Source: an uncultured Sphingomonadales bacterium (GTDB taxonomy: Bacteria > Pseudomonadota > Alphaproteobacteria > Sphingomonadales > Sphingomonadaceae). Taken from it: DNA of 7,413 bases. Below are positions 1 through 6,398 of this stretch, one piece after another (position 1 is the stretch's first letter; every line of letters starts with the position of its first letter). Position numbers and translations under genes: made by a program. Location: assembly GCA_937898535.1 (NCBI GenBank), contig CALDKP010000096.1:1-7413 (forward strand). Direction: 5' to 3'. The notes beneath the pieces were generated by a model. The model saw nothing but the letters and a program-made list of their open reading frames with translations. It made no database searches and had not been told where the DNA came from.

Positions 1-25
1 TCCCTACACGACGCTCTTCCGATCT
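1..25. other. Illumina adapter remnant at the left contig end (artefact)
   Basis: These 25 bases match the 3' part of the standard Illumina TruSeq read-1 adapter, ending in GCTCTTCCGATCT. They are not genomic. Genuine sequence begins at about base 26, inside rpsO. The same adapter occurs in inverse orientation at the right end, so the contig has artificial 20-base inverted termini. The adapter also supplies an in-frame TAG that falsely closes the rpsO reading frame. Confidence 0.97.
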
Positions 26-228
26 TCCAAAAGCGAACGACGCTTGTTGACCATCTGAAGAAGACCACGACGCGAATGATTGTCCTTGTGGTGGTCTTTA
101 AAGTGGCTGGTCAGCGTATTGATACGGTCAGTCAGGATTGCAACCTGCACTTCTGGTGATCCGGTATCATTTGGCTCGCGTGCGTGCTCTTTGATGACCT
201 GTGCTTTACGTTCTGCAGTAATTGACAT
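26..228 (-). CDS. rpsO: 30S ribosomal protein S15, 3' end missing
   Basis: Ribosomal protein S15 binds 16S rRNA early in assembly of the 30S platform and contributes to an intersubunit bridge. Visible family features are the start [12 protein letters not shown], the segment [16 protein letters not shown] (residues 21-36), the RNA-binding run [12 protein letters not shown] (46-57) and MVNKRRSLL (59-67). S15 is usually about 89 residues; only about 67 are genomic here. Homologues continue with a D-Y-L-K type sequence, but the frame runs into sequencing adapter at base 25, so the apparent tail EDRKSVV and its stop are artefacts. The ATG is preceded by GAAGGA five bases upstream. It lies 16 bases after truB, so it is probably co-transcribed, with pnp expected downstream outside the window. 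Identification is secure; the C-terminus is absent. Confidence 0.96.
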
Positions 229-233
229 ATTTT

Positions 234-239
234 TCCTTC
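234..239 (-). promoter_or_regulatory. Ribosome binding site of rpsO
   Basis: On the minus strand GAAGGA sits five bases before the rpsO ATG, within the 16-base gap after truB. It supports the chosen start and shows that rpsO has its own ribosome loading site. Confidence 0.8.
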
Positions 240-244
240 GAACA

Positions 245-1204
245 TCATAGAGTTAGGTTAAAGCCACGGACGGTTTTCAAAGCACCGTCGATGTTCTCCA
301 CCAGTGCAATAGGCCGCAAATCTGCGTCCCTCGCCCAATGTAGCCCATCTTTCATGGCAATCCCGGTCAAGACGCGCCCCTGTTGGATCGCCCTTGCCTG
401 TTCCGGGGAGAGATCAAGAGCCGGGATGTCGACCAGCCCTGCCTCTATCGGCAAGATAATGTCTTCTTGGGCTGCCCCTTGGCCGAATGCATTGAGTTTG
501 TCCAGCGAAATCGCGCCATTCAGGGCGAACGGCCCCGCACGCACGCGGCGCAGCATAGAGACATGGCCGACGGTCCCCAAAGCATAGGCAATATCCCGCG
601 CCAAGCTGCGGATGTACGTACCTTTGGAAACGTCGGCGGTCAGGGTGATGGATTTTAGGAGGGCGTCACCCTGAACTTGTTTCAGGGTCTTACTTTCATC
701 CTGCTCGAAGTAAGATGCTGAAACAAGTTCAGCATGACAGATGGTCAGTTGATATACCGTCACGGCCCGCGACTTCATCTCAACCACTTCCCCAGCCCGC
801 GCCAGATCATAAGCGCGCTTGCCATCGATTTTGATCGCGGAATAAGCCGGCGGAATCTGCTCAATTGGCCCTGTGAACTGCGCGAGTGCTTGCTGCACCT
901 GTTCCAACGTGGGCCGCACGTCCGAAGTTCCAACAACCTCGCCCTCGGCATCTAGGCCGCTGGTCTCTGTTCCAAAGCAGATGGTAAAATCATAGGTCTT
1001 GGACGCATCGAGCATCCGGCCACATAATTTGGTCGCCTCACCCAATGCGATAGGAAGAACACCGGTGGCAAGCGGATCAAGCGTGCCGCCATGCCCAACC
1101 TTGACCTTCCCAAAGCCGGCAGAACGCAAGTTGCGCTTTACCGCTGCAACGGCCTGCGTTGAACCCAGACCAAGCGGTTTATCGAGGATGATCCAGCCAT
1201 GCAT
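245..1204 (-). CDS. truB: tRNA pseudouridine(55) synthase TruB with an in-frame repeat insertion
   Basis: TruB isomerises uridine 55 in the T-loop of tRNAs to pseudouridine and acts as a tRNA folding chaperone. The 319-residue product opens with [14 protein letters not shown]. It carries the catalytic motif [12 protein letters not shown] with the expected nucleophile Asp43, then [16 protein letters not shown] (121-136) and [12 protein letters not shown] (193-204). A C-terminal PUA-like part (about 255-319) ends in [16 protein letters not shown]. Residues 156-180 have no place in the family. They translate a palindromic repeat (bases 665-738) and lie between the strand RAVTVYQL and the strand leading to SKGTYIR. 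Without them the protein is about 294 residues, close to normal. All recognisable core motifs are intact, so the enzyme is probably functional, though this is inference. The ATG follows AAAGGG at five bases. The upstream gene ends 32 bases before it. Confidence 0.95.
   Translation of the reverse strand: MHGWIILDKPLGLGSTQAVAAVKRNLRSAGFGKVKVGHGGTLDPLATGVLPIALGEATKLCGRMLDASKTYDFTICFGTETSGLDAEGEVVGTSDVRPTLEQVQQALAQFTGPIEQIPPAYSAIKIDGKRAYDLARAGEVVEMKSRAVTVYQLTICHAELVSASYFEQDESKTLKQVQGDALLKSITLTADVSKGTYIRSLARDIAYALGTVGHVSMLRRVRAGPFALNGAISLDKLNAFGQGAAQEDIILPIEAGLVDIPALDLSPEQARAIQQGRVLTGIAMKDGLHWARDADLRPIALVENIDGALKTVRGFNLTL
665..738. repeat. Nested palindromic repeat element inserted in frame in truB
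   Basis: Two 31-base arms (665-695 and 708-738) are inverted copies matching at 27 of 31 positions, around a 12-base centre. Each arm is itself a hairpin with an 8-bp stem and 5-base loop. The left is ACCCTGAA/TTCAGGGT (668-688) and the right ATGCTGAA/TTCAGCAT (715-735). The loops CTTGT and ACAAG are complementary. The four arm differences are paired changes (CC..GG versus TG..CA) that keep both hairpins intact. Read on the minus strand it encodes residues 156-180 of TruB, containing HAELVSAS and TLKQVQGD. I recognise these as peptides recurring across sphingomonad translations. No transposase is present, so it resembles a non-autonomous palindromic element. No second copy was seen in the window. 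Confidence 0.88.
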
Positions 1205-1207
1205 GCC

Positions 1208-1221
1208 CGCCCTTTAGGGCG
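1208..1221 (-). promoter_or_regulatory. Small hairpin covering the truB ribosome binding site
   Basis: On the minus strand CGCCC-TAAA-GGGCG can form a 5-bp GC stem with a 4-base loop. The 3' arm contains the three G bases of the AAAGGG Shine-Dalgarno sequence, five bases upstream of the truB ATG. There is no U-tract, so a terminator is unlikely. A role in limiting truB translation is only a suggestion. Confidence 0.35.
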
Positions 1222-1236
1222 CGGTGTAGCATCAAG

Positions 1237-1668
1237 TCAATTTGAAGGCGCCGCAGCATCCTTGCCTGCGGCCAATATCTGCTTGCGGAGCTTTAGGCGC
1301 TCTTTGCGCGGCAAAGGCTTATTGGCGGTCACAAGGCTGGCCAATTGGCATTTGTCGCCAGCCACGATGAGTGTGCTGAATTTGTCGAAAGTCGCCGAAC
1401 CGCGCGTATCAAACCCAATCGCTTGCGCGAAATCAAGTTCCTGACATCCGCCATGCAACTCCGCATAATACCAGCGCCGTTGCCGGTCCTCCAGCCATAG
1501 GCCGTCATTGCCATCGGCTTCGAAATTGCGGATCGCGCCTTGGTTTGGAAAATTGATCTTGGTTTCCACGCCGACTTCGGGCCACACATAGGGCTCCGGC
1601 CTTTTTGAGTGCGCGGGCGCCGCAATAGCGGATGCAACCAACAATGAGAGCATGGTTTTTTTCATCAT
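1237..1668 (-). CDS. Small predicted exported protein, possibly DUF6491-like
   Basis: I cannot assign a function. The 143-residue product begins with a typical Sec signal peptide: MMKKT, a hydrophobic stretch (about residues 7-16), then APAHS with likely cleavage after residue 21. It should be periplasmic or surface-associated. The mature part has the pattern GAIRNFEADGNDGLWLED (44-61), RRWYYAEL (64-71), GGCQELDFAQAIGFDT (73-88) and IVAGDKCQLASL (101-112). The two cysteines, Cys75 and Cys107, could form a disulfide. The tail is basic. The arrangement reminds me of the DUF6491 family of secreted proteobacterial proteins, but that is from memory. Start may be either of two consecutive ATGs (1668 or 1665), and no clear ribosome binding site is visible. 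It sits 43 bases after tdk and 32 before truB, an unusual place for an exported protein. Confidence 0.75.
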   Translation of the reverse strand: MMKKTMLSLLVASAIAAPAHSKRPEPYVWPEVGVETKINFPNQGAIRNFEADGNDGLWLEDRQRRWYYAELHGGCQELDFAQAIGFDTRGSATFDKFSTLIVAGDKCQLASLVTANKPLPRKERLKLRKQILAAGKDAAAPSN

Positions 1669-1711
1669 AGGCCAGACGATATGCCTTTCTTGATGAACGG
1701 CAAATGAAAAG

Positions 1712-2293
1712 TCAGCCTAAGCCGCGCGCCTCGTTAAAATGCTTGCGGCACATCGCGACGTAACGATCGTCGCCGCCGATTTCGGTCTGTGCGCCATCAA
1801 CAACGGCTTTGCCGGTCTCATCAACGCGCAAATTCATCGTCGCTTTACGGCCGCAGTCACACACGCCTTTTAATTCAACCAAGCTGTCCGCGATACCAAG
1901 CAATGCAGCGGAGCCGGGGAAAAGTTCGCCCTGAAAATCCGTGCGCAAGCCATAGCAAACCACTGGAATACCGGCCTTGTCAGCTAAGCTTGCAGCCTGC
2001 CAAACCTGCTCTTTGGTCAAAAACTGCGCTTCGTCTATCAACACGCACGCGAGCGGTGTCTCTGCATGCTTATTGAGGACAGCGTTTTCGATGTCCGTGT
2101 CGCTTTCAAAGCGGCTGGCATCACCAGCGAGGCCAATGCGCGAGCTGATGGCGCCAAAACCCGGGCGGTCATCAATAGCGGCGGTCCATAGCATCACCTG
2201 CATACCGCGCTCGCCATAATTGAACGCCGCCTGCAGCAATGTCGTCGATTTGCCAGCGTTCATCGACGCGTAATAGAAATATAGCTTGGCCAT
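1712..2293 (-). CDS. tdk: Thymidine kinase (TK1-like, zinc-containing)
   Basis: Thymidine kinase phosphorylates thymidine to dTMP with ATP in the cytoplasmic salvage route to dTTP. The 193-residue protein resembles E. coli Tdk along its length. It has a P-loop in YYASMNAGKST (residues 7-17, Lys15) and SSRIGL (50-55). VLIDEAQFL (84-92) follows, with Glu88 in the position of the family's catalytic glutamate. Then come CYGLRTDFQGELFPGS (113-128) and structural-zinc ligands C145xC147 and C182xxH185 in CDCGRKA and CRKH. Length is normal for the type II family. Its ATG overlaps the rbfA stop by one base (TAATG), and no strong Shine-Dalgarno is seen, which points to translational coupling to rbfA. 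A salvage kinase in a ribosome-assembly operon is outside the textbook layout and may tie nucleotide salvage to growth rate. Confidence 0.95.
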   Translation of the reverse strand: MAKLYFYYASMNAGKSTTLLQAAFNYGERGMQVMLWTAAIDDRPGFGAISSRIGLAGDASRFESDTDIENAVLNKHAETPLACVLIDEAQFLTKEQVWQAASLADKAGIPVVCYGLRTDFQGELFPGSAALLGIADSLVELKGVCDCGRKATMNLRVDETGKAVVDGAQTEIGGDDRYVAMCRKHFNEARGLG

Positions 2294-2712
2294 TATTCTG
2301 CGTCGCCGCCGTCCGCGTTATCGGTCAAATCTTGTTGCACCTTGGGCTGTGCCAATAAGCCTTCAATATGTGTGGCTTGGTCGAAGCTATCGTCTGCCAG
2401 AAATTTCAGCTTTGCCGCATATTTCATGCTCACCCGCGAGGCGACTTCCTTTTGGAAAAACGCCGTATTGGTGCGCAGTGCCTTCAGCACCTTTTCTTCA
2501 TTTGCCCCCAACAGCGGCTTAATGAATGCCGTTGCATGGCGCAAATCTGGTGACATGCGCACTTCGGTCACGCTGACGCTGTGGCTGTTAAGCACATCAT
2601 CGTGCACTTCGCCACGCGCGAGCAGTTCCGACAATATGTGCCGGAATTGTTCGCCTACGCGCAGCAACCGCACGGAACGGCCCTCGGTACCAGTGTCGTT
2701 ATGTTTAGCCAT
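2293..2712 (-). CDS. rbfA: 30S ribosome-binding factor RbfA
   Basis: RbfA is a single-domain KH-like protein that binds immature 30S subunits near the 16S rRNA 5' helix region. It helps late maturation and cold adaptation. In the 139-residue product, [19 protein letters not shown] (18-36) matches the family's first helix. [18 protein letters not shown] (47-64) is the most diagnostic segment, and [27 protein letters not shown] (94-120) matches the last conserved block. The tail is acidic (DNADGGDAE). It overlaps the thioesterase stop by one base upstream and the tdk start by one base downstream, both as TAATG. It is therefore the middle of a three-gene coupled set. In the standard operon it would directly follow infB and precede truB; here extra genes sit on both sides. 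Confidence 0.95.
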   Translation of the reverse strand: MAKHNDTGTEGRSVRLLRVGEQFRHILSELLARGEVHDDVLNSHSVSVTEVRMSPDLRHATAFIKPLLGANEEKVLKALRTNTAFFQKEVASRVSMKYAAKLKFLADDSFDQATHIEGLLAQPKVQQDLTDNADGGDAE

Positions 2713-3119
2713 TATCCGTACGCCATAATCCGAGCACTCGATGTTGAACGCGCAAGCAATTCCCCATTCTCATCAAATAATTCAGCCTCGAGGAAAGCAA
2801 TAGACCGACCGCGACTGACGACGCGACCTTTGCCGATCACGCGCCCAGGCATCACAGGCTTCAAGAAACTGACCGTAAGATCAATCGACGCTGGAACCTC
2901 TTTGCCGCCAGTCAAGCAAACCAATGCGGGGCCCATTGTGTCATCAAGCATCGCCGCAACAAAGCCACCTTGAACGGTCCCGCGCGGATTGAGCATTTGC
3001 GCGGTGGGATGAAACGCGATTTCGATTCGCCCTTCGTCCGGATATTCCGCGATCAGCTCCCAGCCTAATAAAACCGCGCACGGCGGGGGTGGAAAATTTG
3101 CGAAGAAACTCTCAGCCAT
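2712..3119 (-). CDS. PaaI-type hotdog-fold thioesterase
   Basis: Members of this family hydrolyse acyl-CoA or other thioesters as hotdog-fold oligomers. Counting from the ATG at 3119 the product has 135 residues. The core motif [20 protein letters not shown] (44-63) matches the PaaI pattern of a loop, a GG turn and a helix carrying the acidic residue (Asp59/Asp60). [17 protein letters not shown] (78-94) is the typical second half. The position that is often His before GG is Gln50, a variant I recall from a PaaI subfamily. The substrate is unknown. An in-frame TTG three bases upstream (3122) could also start it. The gap from the infB stop is 12 bases with no good Shine-Dalgarno, so reinitiation after infB is likely. 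The stop overlaps the rbfA start. Why a thioesterase is placed here is unclear. Confidence 0.87.
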   Translation of the reverse strand: MAESFFANFPPPPCAVLLGWELIAEYPDEGRIEIAFHPTAQMLNPRGTVQGGFVAAMLDDTMGPALVCLTGGKEVPASIDLTVSFLKPVMPGRVIGKGRVVSRGRSIAFLEAELFDENGELLARSTSSARIMAYG

Positions 3120-3131
3120 CAATCAACACAT

Positions 3132-5666
3132 TCACAACGTCCGTTCACGTTCCTCGACTTCAAAGACCTCGAGCATATCGCCTGCCTTGGCGTCGTTGGT
3201 ATCCGCCAACACGACACCACATTCGAGACCAGCACGAACTTCGTCGATATTGTCCTTGAACCGGCGGAGCGAGGCAATCGTGGTTTTCGACACGATGACG
3301 TCTTCGCGGGTAAGACGTGCATGAAGGCCCTTTTTGATGATGCCTTCGGTGACCAGCAAACCAGCGGCCTTGTCGCGCTTGCCGGACTTGAACACGTCCT
3401 TGACCTCTGCACGTCCGACGACGGTTTCGATGATTTCCGGACCAAGCTCGCCCGCCATTTCCTTGGCGATGTCAGCGGTCAGGTGATAAATCACATCGAA
3501 ATATTTCAAGCGGACGCGGTCACGCTTCGCAAGCGCCGCAGCCTTGCTGTTCGGACGCACGTTAAAGCCAATCAGCGGCGCATTGGACGCGGCAGCAAGC
3601 AGCATATCCGATTCCGTGATACCGCCAACGCCAGCCAACAGAACGCGTACCTTGATCTCGTCTGTGGAGATATTGTTGAGCGCAGTGACAATTGCTTCGA
3701 CCGAACCCTGCACATCGCCCTTGATGACGACAGGATATTCCTTCGCACGCGTCGCGGACAAATTATCAAACAGGTTTTCAAGATTTGGCGTGACTTGCGC
3801 CGTACGCACCTTCGTTGACTGTTCCTTACGGTACAGGGCAACTTCGCGGGCACGCGCTTCGTTTTCCACGACGGTCAAGACGTCACCAGCAGATGGCACA
3901 CCCGTCAGGCCGAGCACTTCGACCGGCGTTGCCGGGCCTGCTTCGGGCACCTGCTGACCCTTGTCATTAATCAACGCGCGGACCTTGCCGCTTTCTGCGC
4001 CAACAACAAAGATGTCGCCACGCTTCAACGTGCCGCGCTTTACCAGCACGGTCGCAACAGCGCCGCGGCCCTTATCAAGCTGTGCTTCAACCACAACGGC
4101 TTCCGCCGCGCGATCAGGGTTGGACTTGAGCTCCATGACTTCAGCCTGAAGCGCCAACTTGTCGAGCAAATCGTCCAAGCCAGTCTTCTTCAATGCGGAA
4201 ACTTCCACATCCTGAACATCGCCGCCCATCGCTTCAACAACGACTTCATGCTCAAGCAGACGCTCACGCACCTTTTGTGGGTTGGCGCCTTCCTTGTCGA
4301 TCTTGTTGATCGCAACAATCATCGGCACATTGGCTGCCTTGGCATGCTTAATGGCTTCAATCGTCTGCGGCATAAGGCCGTCATCAGCTGCAACCACCAG
4401 AATGACGATATCGGTAACAGACGCACCGCGTTGGCGCATTTGCGTGAACGCTTCATGGCCCGGTGTATCGAGGAAGGTGATGAGCGAGCCATCCTTTGTC
4501 TTCACTTGATACGCACCGATGTGCTGCGTAATGCCGCCAGCTTCACCCGAAACGACATTTGCGCCGCGCAAGGCGTCAAGCAGCGACGTCTTACCATGGT
4601 CGACATGGCCCATGACCGTCACGACAGGAGGACGCGCCTTCAGCGTTTCTGGGGCATCAACATCTTCGTCATGAACGATGTCGACGTCAGCGTCGGAAAC
4701 GCGGGTGATGTTGTGGCCAAACTCTTCAACGAGCAATTCCGCCGTATCTTGGTCGATGGTCTCGTTGATGGTGACGGGCATGCCCATTTTGAACAGTGCC
4801 TTGACCAGGTCACTGCCCTTTTCCGCCATACGGTTGGCCAGTTCCTGAACGGTAATTGTTTCAGGGACTACGACGTCACGGGTCTGCTTAACTTGGGCCT
4901 GACGGTTACCACCGCCATGCAAACGCTTTTCCTTTTCACGCGCACGCTTCAGCGCAGCGAGGGAACGCGCACGCGCACCATCATCGCCCTCAAGTGCGCG
5001 GGTGACGGTGAGTTTGCCCGACTGGCGGCGATCGTCCGCTGCTCCACGCGTTGGACGATGCGGAGCCTTTTTGACTTCTTCACGCTCCCGCTCAGGGCGT
5101 TTCGGCGCTTCAACGGGTGTAAAGCGACGCGGCGCAGGTGCTGCGGCATCCTGGCTGGCTTCTTCAGCGACAGGTTTAGATGCTTCAGGCTCGGCTGGCG
5201 CTGCAGCAGCTGGCGGCGGTGGCGGGGCGGCGGCTTCCTCACGATTGGCTTGCGCGCGTTGGCGCTCCTCTTCGGCGCGCTGTGCGCGTTGCTCGGCTTC
5301 CCGGCGGCTGCTTTCTTCCAGCATGGCCAAACGCGCTTCTTCGGCTTCGCGAAGCAGCTTTGCCTGACGCTCTTGACGGCTAAGCATGTCATTGCCTGTT
5401 GGACGCGGCGCTGGTGCAGCCGGAGCCGGCGCAGGGGCAGCCGCTACAGGCGCAGCGGGTGGTGGCGGAGGTGGTGGTGGCGCGGCTACTTCAGCCTCAG
5501 GCGCGTAACCGGGCTTACCGACAAGCTTCTTGCGCTTAACCTCGACAACAACTTTATTTGTGCGGCCATGGCTAAAGGTCTGTTTGACTTCACCGGACTC
5601 GAGCGAGCGGCTCAAAGTGAGCGGCTTGCGCGTTAATGTCGGTTTATTGTTGGTATCATCACTCAT
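3132..5666 (-). CDS. infB: Translation initiation factor IF-2
   Basis: IF2 is the GTPase that brings formyl-methionyl initiator tRNA to the 30S P site and promotes subunit joining. The 844-residue product is a normal length for alphaproteobacteria. It begins with an IF2-associated segment (about 10-48, [11 protein letters not shown] and [17 protein letters not shown]). A low-complexity linker follows with eight prolines (63-70), a charged probable coiled coil (96-143) and a five-proline run (148-152). An IF2_N domain covers about 268-318. The G domain shows G1 GHVDHGKT (353-360), G2 GGIT (377-380), G3 DTPGHE (400-405), G4 NKID (454-457) and G5 SAL (490-492). Domains II and III and the C-terminal initiator-tRNA domain follow (about 520-840), with [16 protein letters not shown] near the end. 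A possible AAGGA lies 14 bases before the ATG, a longish spacing. It starts 21 bases after ylxR. Confidence 0.97.
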   Translation of the reverse strand: MSDDTNNKPTLTRKPLTLSRSLESGEVKQTFSHGRTNKVVVEVKRKKLVGKPGYAPEAEVAAPPPPPPPPAAPVAAAPAPAPAAPAPRPTGNDMLSRQERQAKLLREAEEARLAMLEESSRREAEQRAQRAEEERQRAQANREEAAAPPPPPAAAAPAEPEASKPVAEEASQDAAAPAPRRFTPVEAPKRPEREREEVKKAPHRPTRGAADDRRQSGKLTVTRALEGDDGARARSLAALKRAREKEKRLHGGGNRQAQVKQTRDVVVPETITVQELANRMAEKGSDLVKALFKMGMPVTINETIDQDTAELLVEEFGHNITRVSDADVDIVHDEDVDAPETLKARPPVVTVMGHVDHGKTSLLDALRGANVVSGEAGGITQHIGAYQVKTKDGSLITFLDTPGHEAFTQMRQRGASVTDIVILVVAADDGLMPQTIEAIKHAKAANVPMIVAINKIDKEGANPQKVRERLLEHEVVVEAMGGDVQDVEVSALKKTGLDDLLDKLALQAEVMELKSNPDRAAEAVVVEAQLDKGRGAVATVLVKRGTLKRGDIFVVGAESGKVRALINDKGQQVPEAGPATPVEVLGLTGVPSAGDVLTVVENEARAREVALYRKEQSTKVRTAQVTPNLENLFDNLSATRAKEYPVVIKGDVQGSVEAIVTALNNISTDEIKVRVLLAGVGGITESDMLLAAASNAPLIGFNVRPNSKAAALAKRDRVRLKYFDVIYHLTADIAKEMAGELGPEIIETVVGRAEVKDVFKSGKRDKAAGLLVTEGIIKKGLHARLTREDVIVSKTTIASLRRFKDNIDEVRAGLECGVVLADTNDAKAGDMLEVFEVEERERTL

Positions 5667-5687
5667 CGAAACAGAACCCGTCCTTAC

Positions 5688-6398
5688 TCAGTCAATTGCG
5701 GAGACGTCAGAAATATGGCCCCGCACGTCCGCAACCGAAGCTGCGGAATCGAGGGGCGCATTACTGCATCCTTTGAAATTTAGCCAGCGTCCAAGATGAT
5801 GCATCACCCTATCTGCCGCTTTTTGGTCAATCAATGCGACGTGAACGGCATTTGACCGTCCAAGCGCTCCAGACAATGCGTCACGGTCGACGGGCAGCTT
5901 CAGGCCACCCTTGCCCGTCCCTTCGGCATCTTCACCAACGCGCCAAGCCTGGTCGCGCTTGCCACTGCCGTCGGCGCTGGCGTCGGCAGCATGCAAAAGC
6001 AAACGGACCTGTCCGCTGCGTGATGCAGAATCGATCTTCTCGGCACCCAAGATAAGGTGCCCTGCCCGCGCTTCCAACCCAAGCCGGTCAAGAAAAGCCT
6101 TTTCAAGGCCGCGGTCAATGCGCCCGCTCAGGTCATCAATGATGTCAATCTTATCGGTTTTGAAGGCGCGGCGCAGCAATCCGGCAAGCTTGCCCTTTTC
6201 CTGTGCCTTTGTCAGTTCTTCGCCGGATACGCCAATCCACGCGCCACGGCCCGGGGCCTTGGCAAACAGATCAGGCGCGATGCTACCATCGGGGCCGAGG
6301 GCAAGCCGGATGAGCTGGGCACGAGTCCCATGCTCACCTGACAATATGCACTTCCTTATTGGGGAGTGTCGGTTCTCATTGGGAGTCGTCCGCTGCAA
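5688..6398 (-). CDS. ylxR: YlxR (DUF448) domain fused to an L7Ae-like RNA-binding domain
   Basis: This is the conserved gene between nusA and infB. The 236-residue product has an N-terminal YlxR domain (about 13-80): RKCILSGE (15-22), [20 protein letters not shown] (29-48) and GRGAWIG (50-56). A C-terminal part (about 99-205) resembles L7Ae/YlxQ proteins, with [20 protein letters not shown] and [14 protein letters not shown]. In Gram-positive operons these are separate genes (ylxR, ylxQ), while alphaproteobacteria often have the joined form. RNA binding is expected from both folds; the cellular role is not well defined. The start is TTG at 6398, the only suitable start before the conserved core. 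It is six bases after a perfect AGGAGG, with an in-frame TAG immediately upstream of that site. The gene overlaps the nusA end by 23 bases. The last 30 residues show no recognised motif. Confidence 0.9.
   Translation of the reverse strand: MQRTTPNENRHSPIRKCILSGEHGTRAQLIRLALGPDGSIAPDLFAKAPGRGAWIGVSGEELTKAQEKGKLAGLLRRAFKTDKIDIIDDLSGRIDRGLEKAFLDRLGLEARAGHLILGAEKIDSASRSGQVRLLLHAADASADGSGKRDQAWRVGEDAEGTGKGGLKLPVDRDALSGALGRSNAVHVALIDQKAADRVMHHLGRWLNFKGCSNAPLDSAASVADVRGHISDVSAID

Noticed and set aside
665..738. Intrinsic terminator or CRISPR-like repeat in truB
   Set aside because: It is translated in frame within truB, has no U-tract, and has only two inverted arms rather than direct repeats with spacers.
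1669..1711. Promoter for the exported-protein gene and truB
   Set aside because: The 43-base gap shows no convincing -35/-10 pair with proper spacing; a weak TTGCCG alone is not enough.
3119..3445. A 108-codon minus-strand frame overlapping the infB end
   Set aside because: It is another frame of the infB C-terminal coding region, Ser/Arg-rich and without motifs.
3321..3957. Plus-strand open frames of 137-165 codons
   Set aside because: They lie opposite conserved IF2 domains II-IV and have no family resemblance of their own.
4248..5636. A 462-codon open frame on the plus strand
   Set aside because: It is wholly antisense to infB, which has clear IF2 motifs. The translation is Arg/Trp-rich low complexity opposite the proline and alanine codons, with no recognisable domain. 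It is a compositional shadow.
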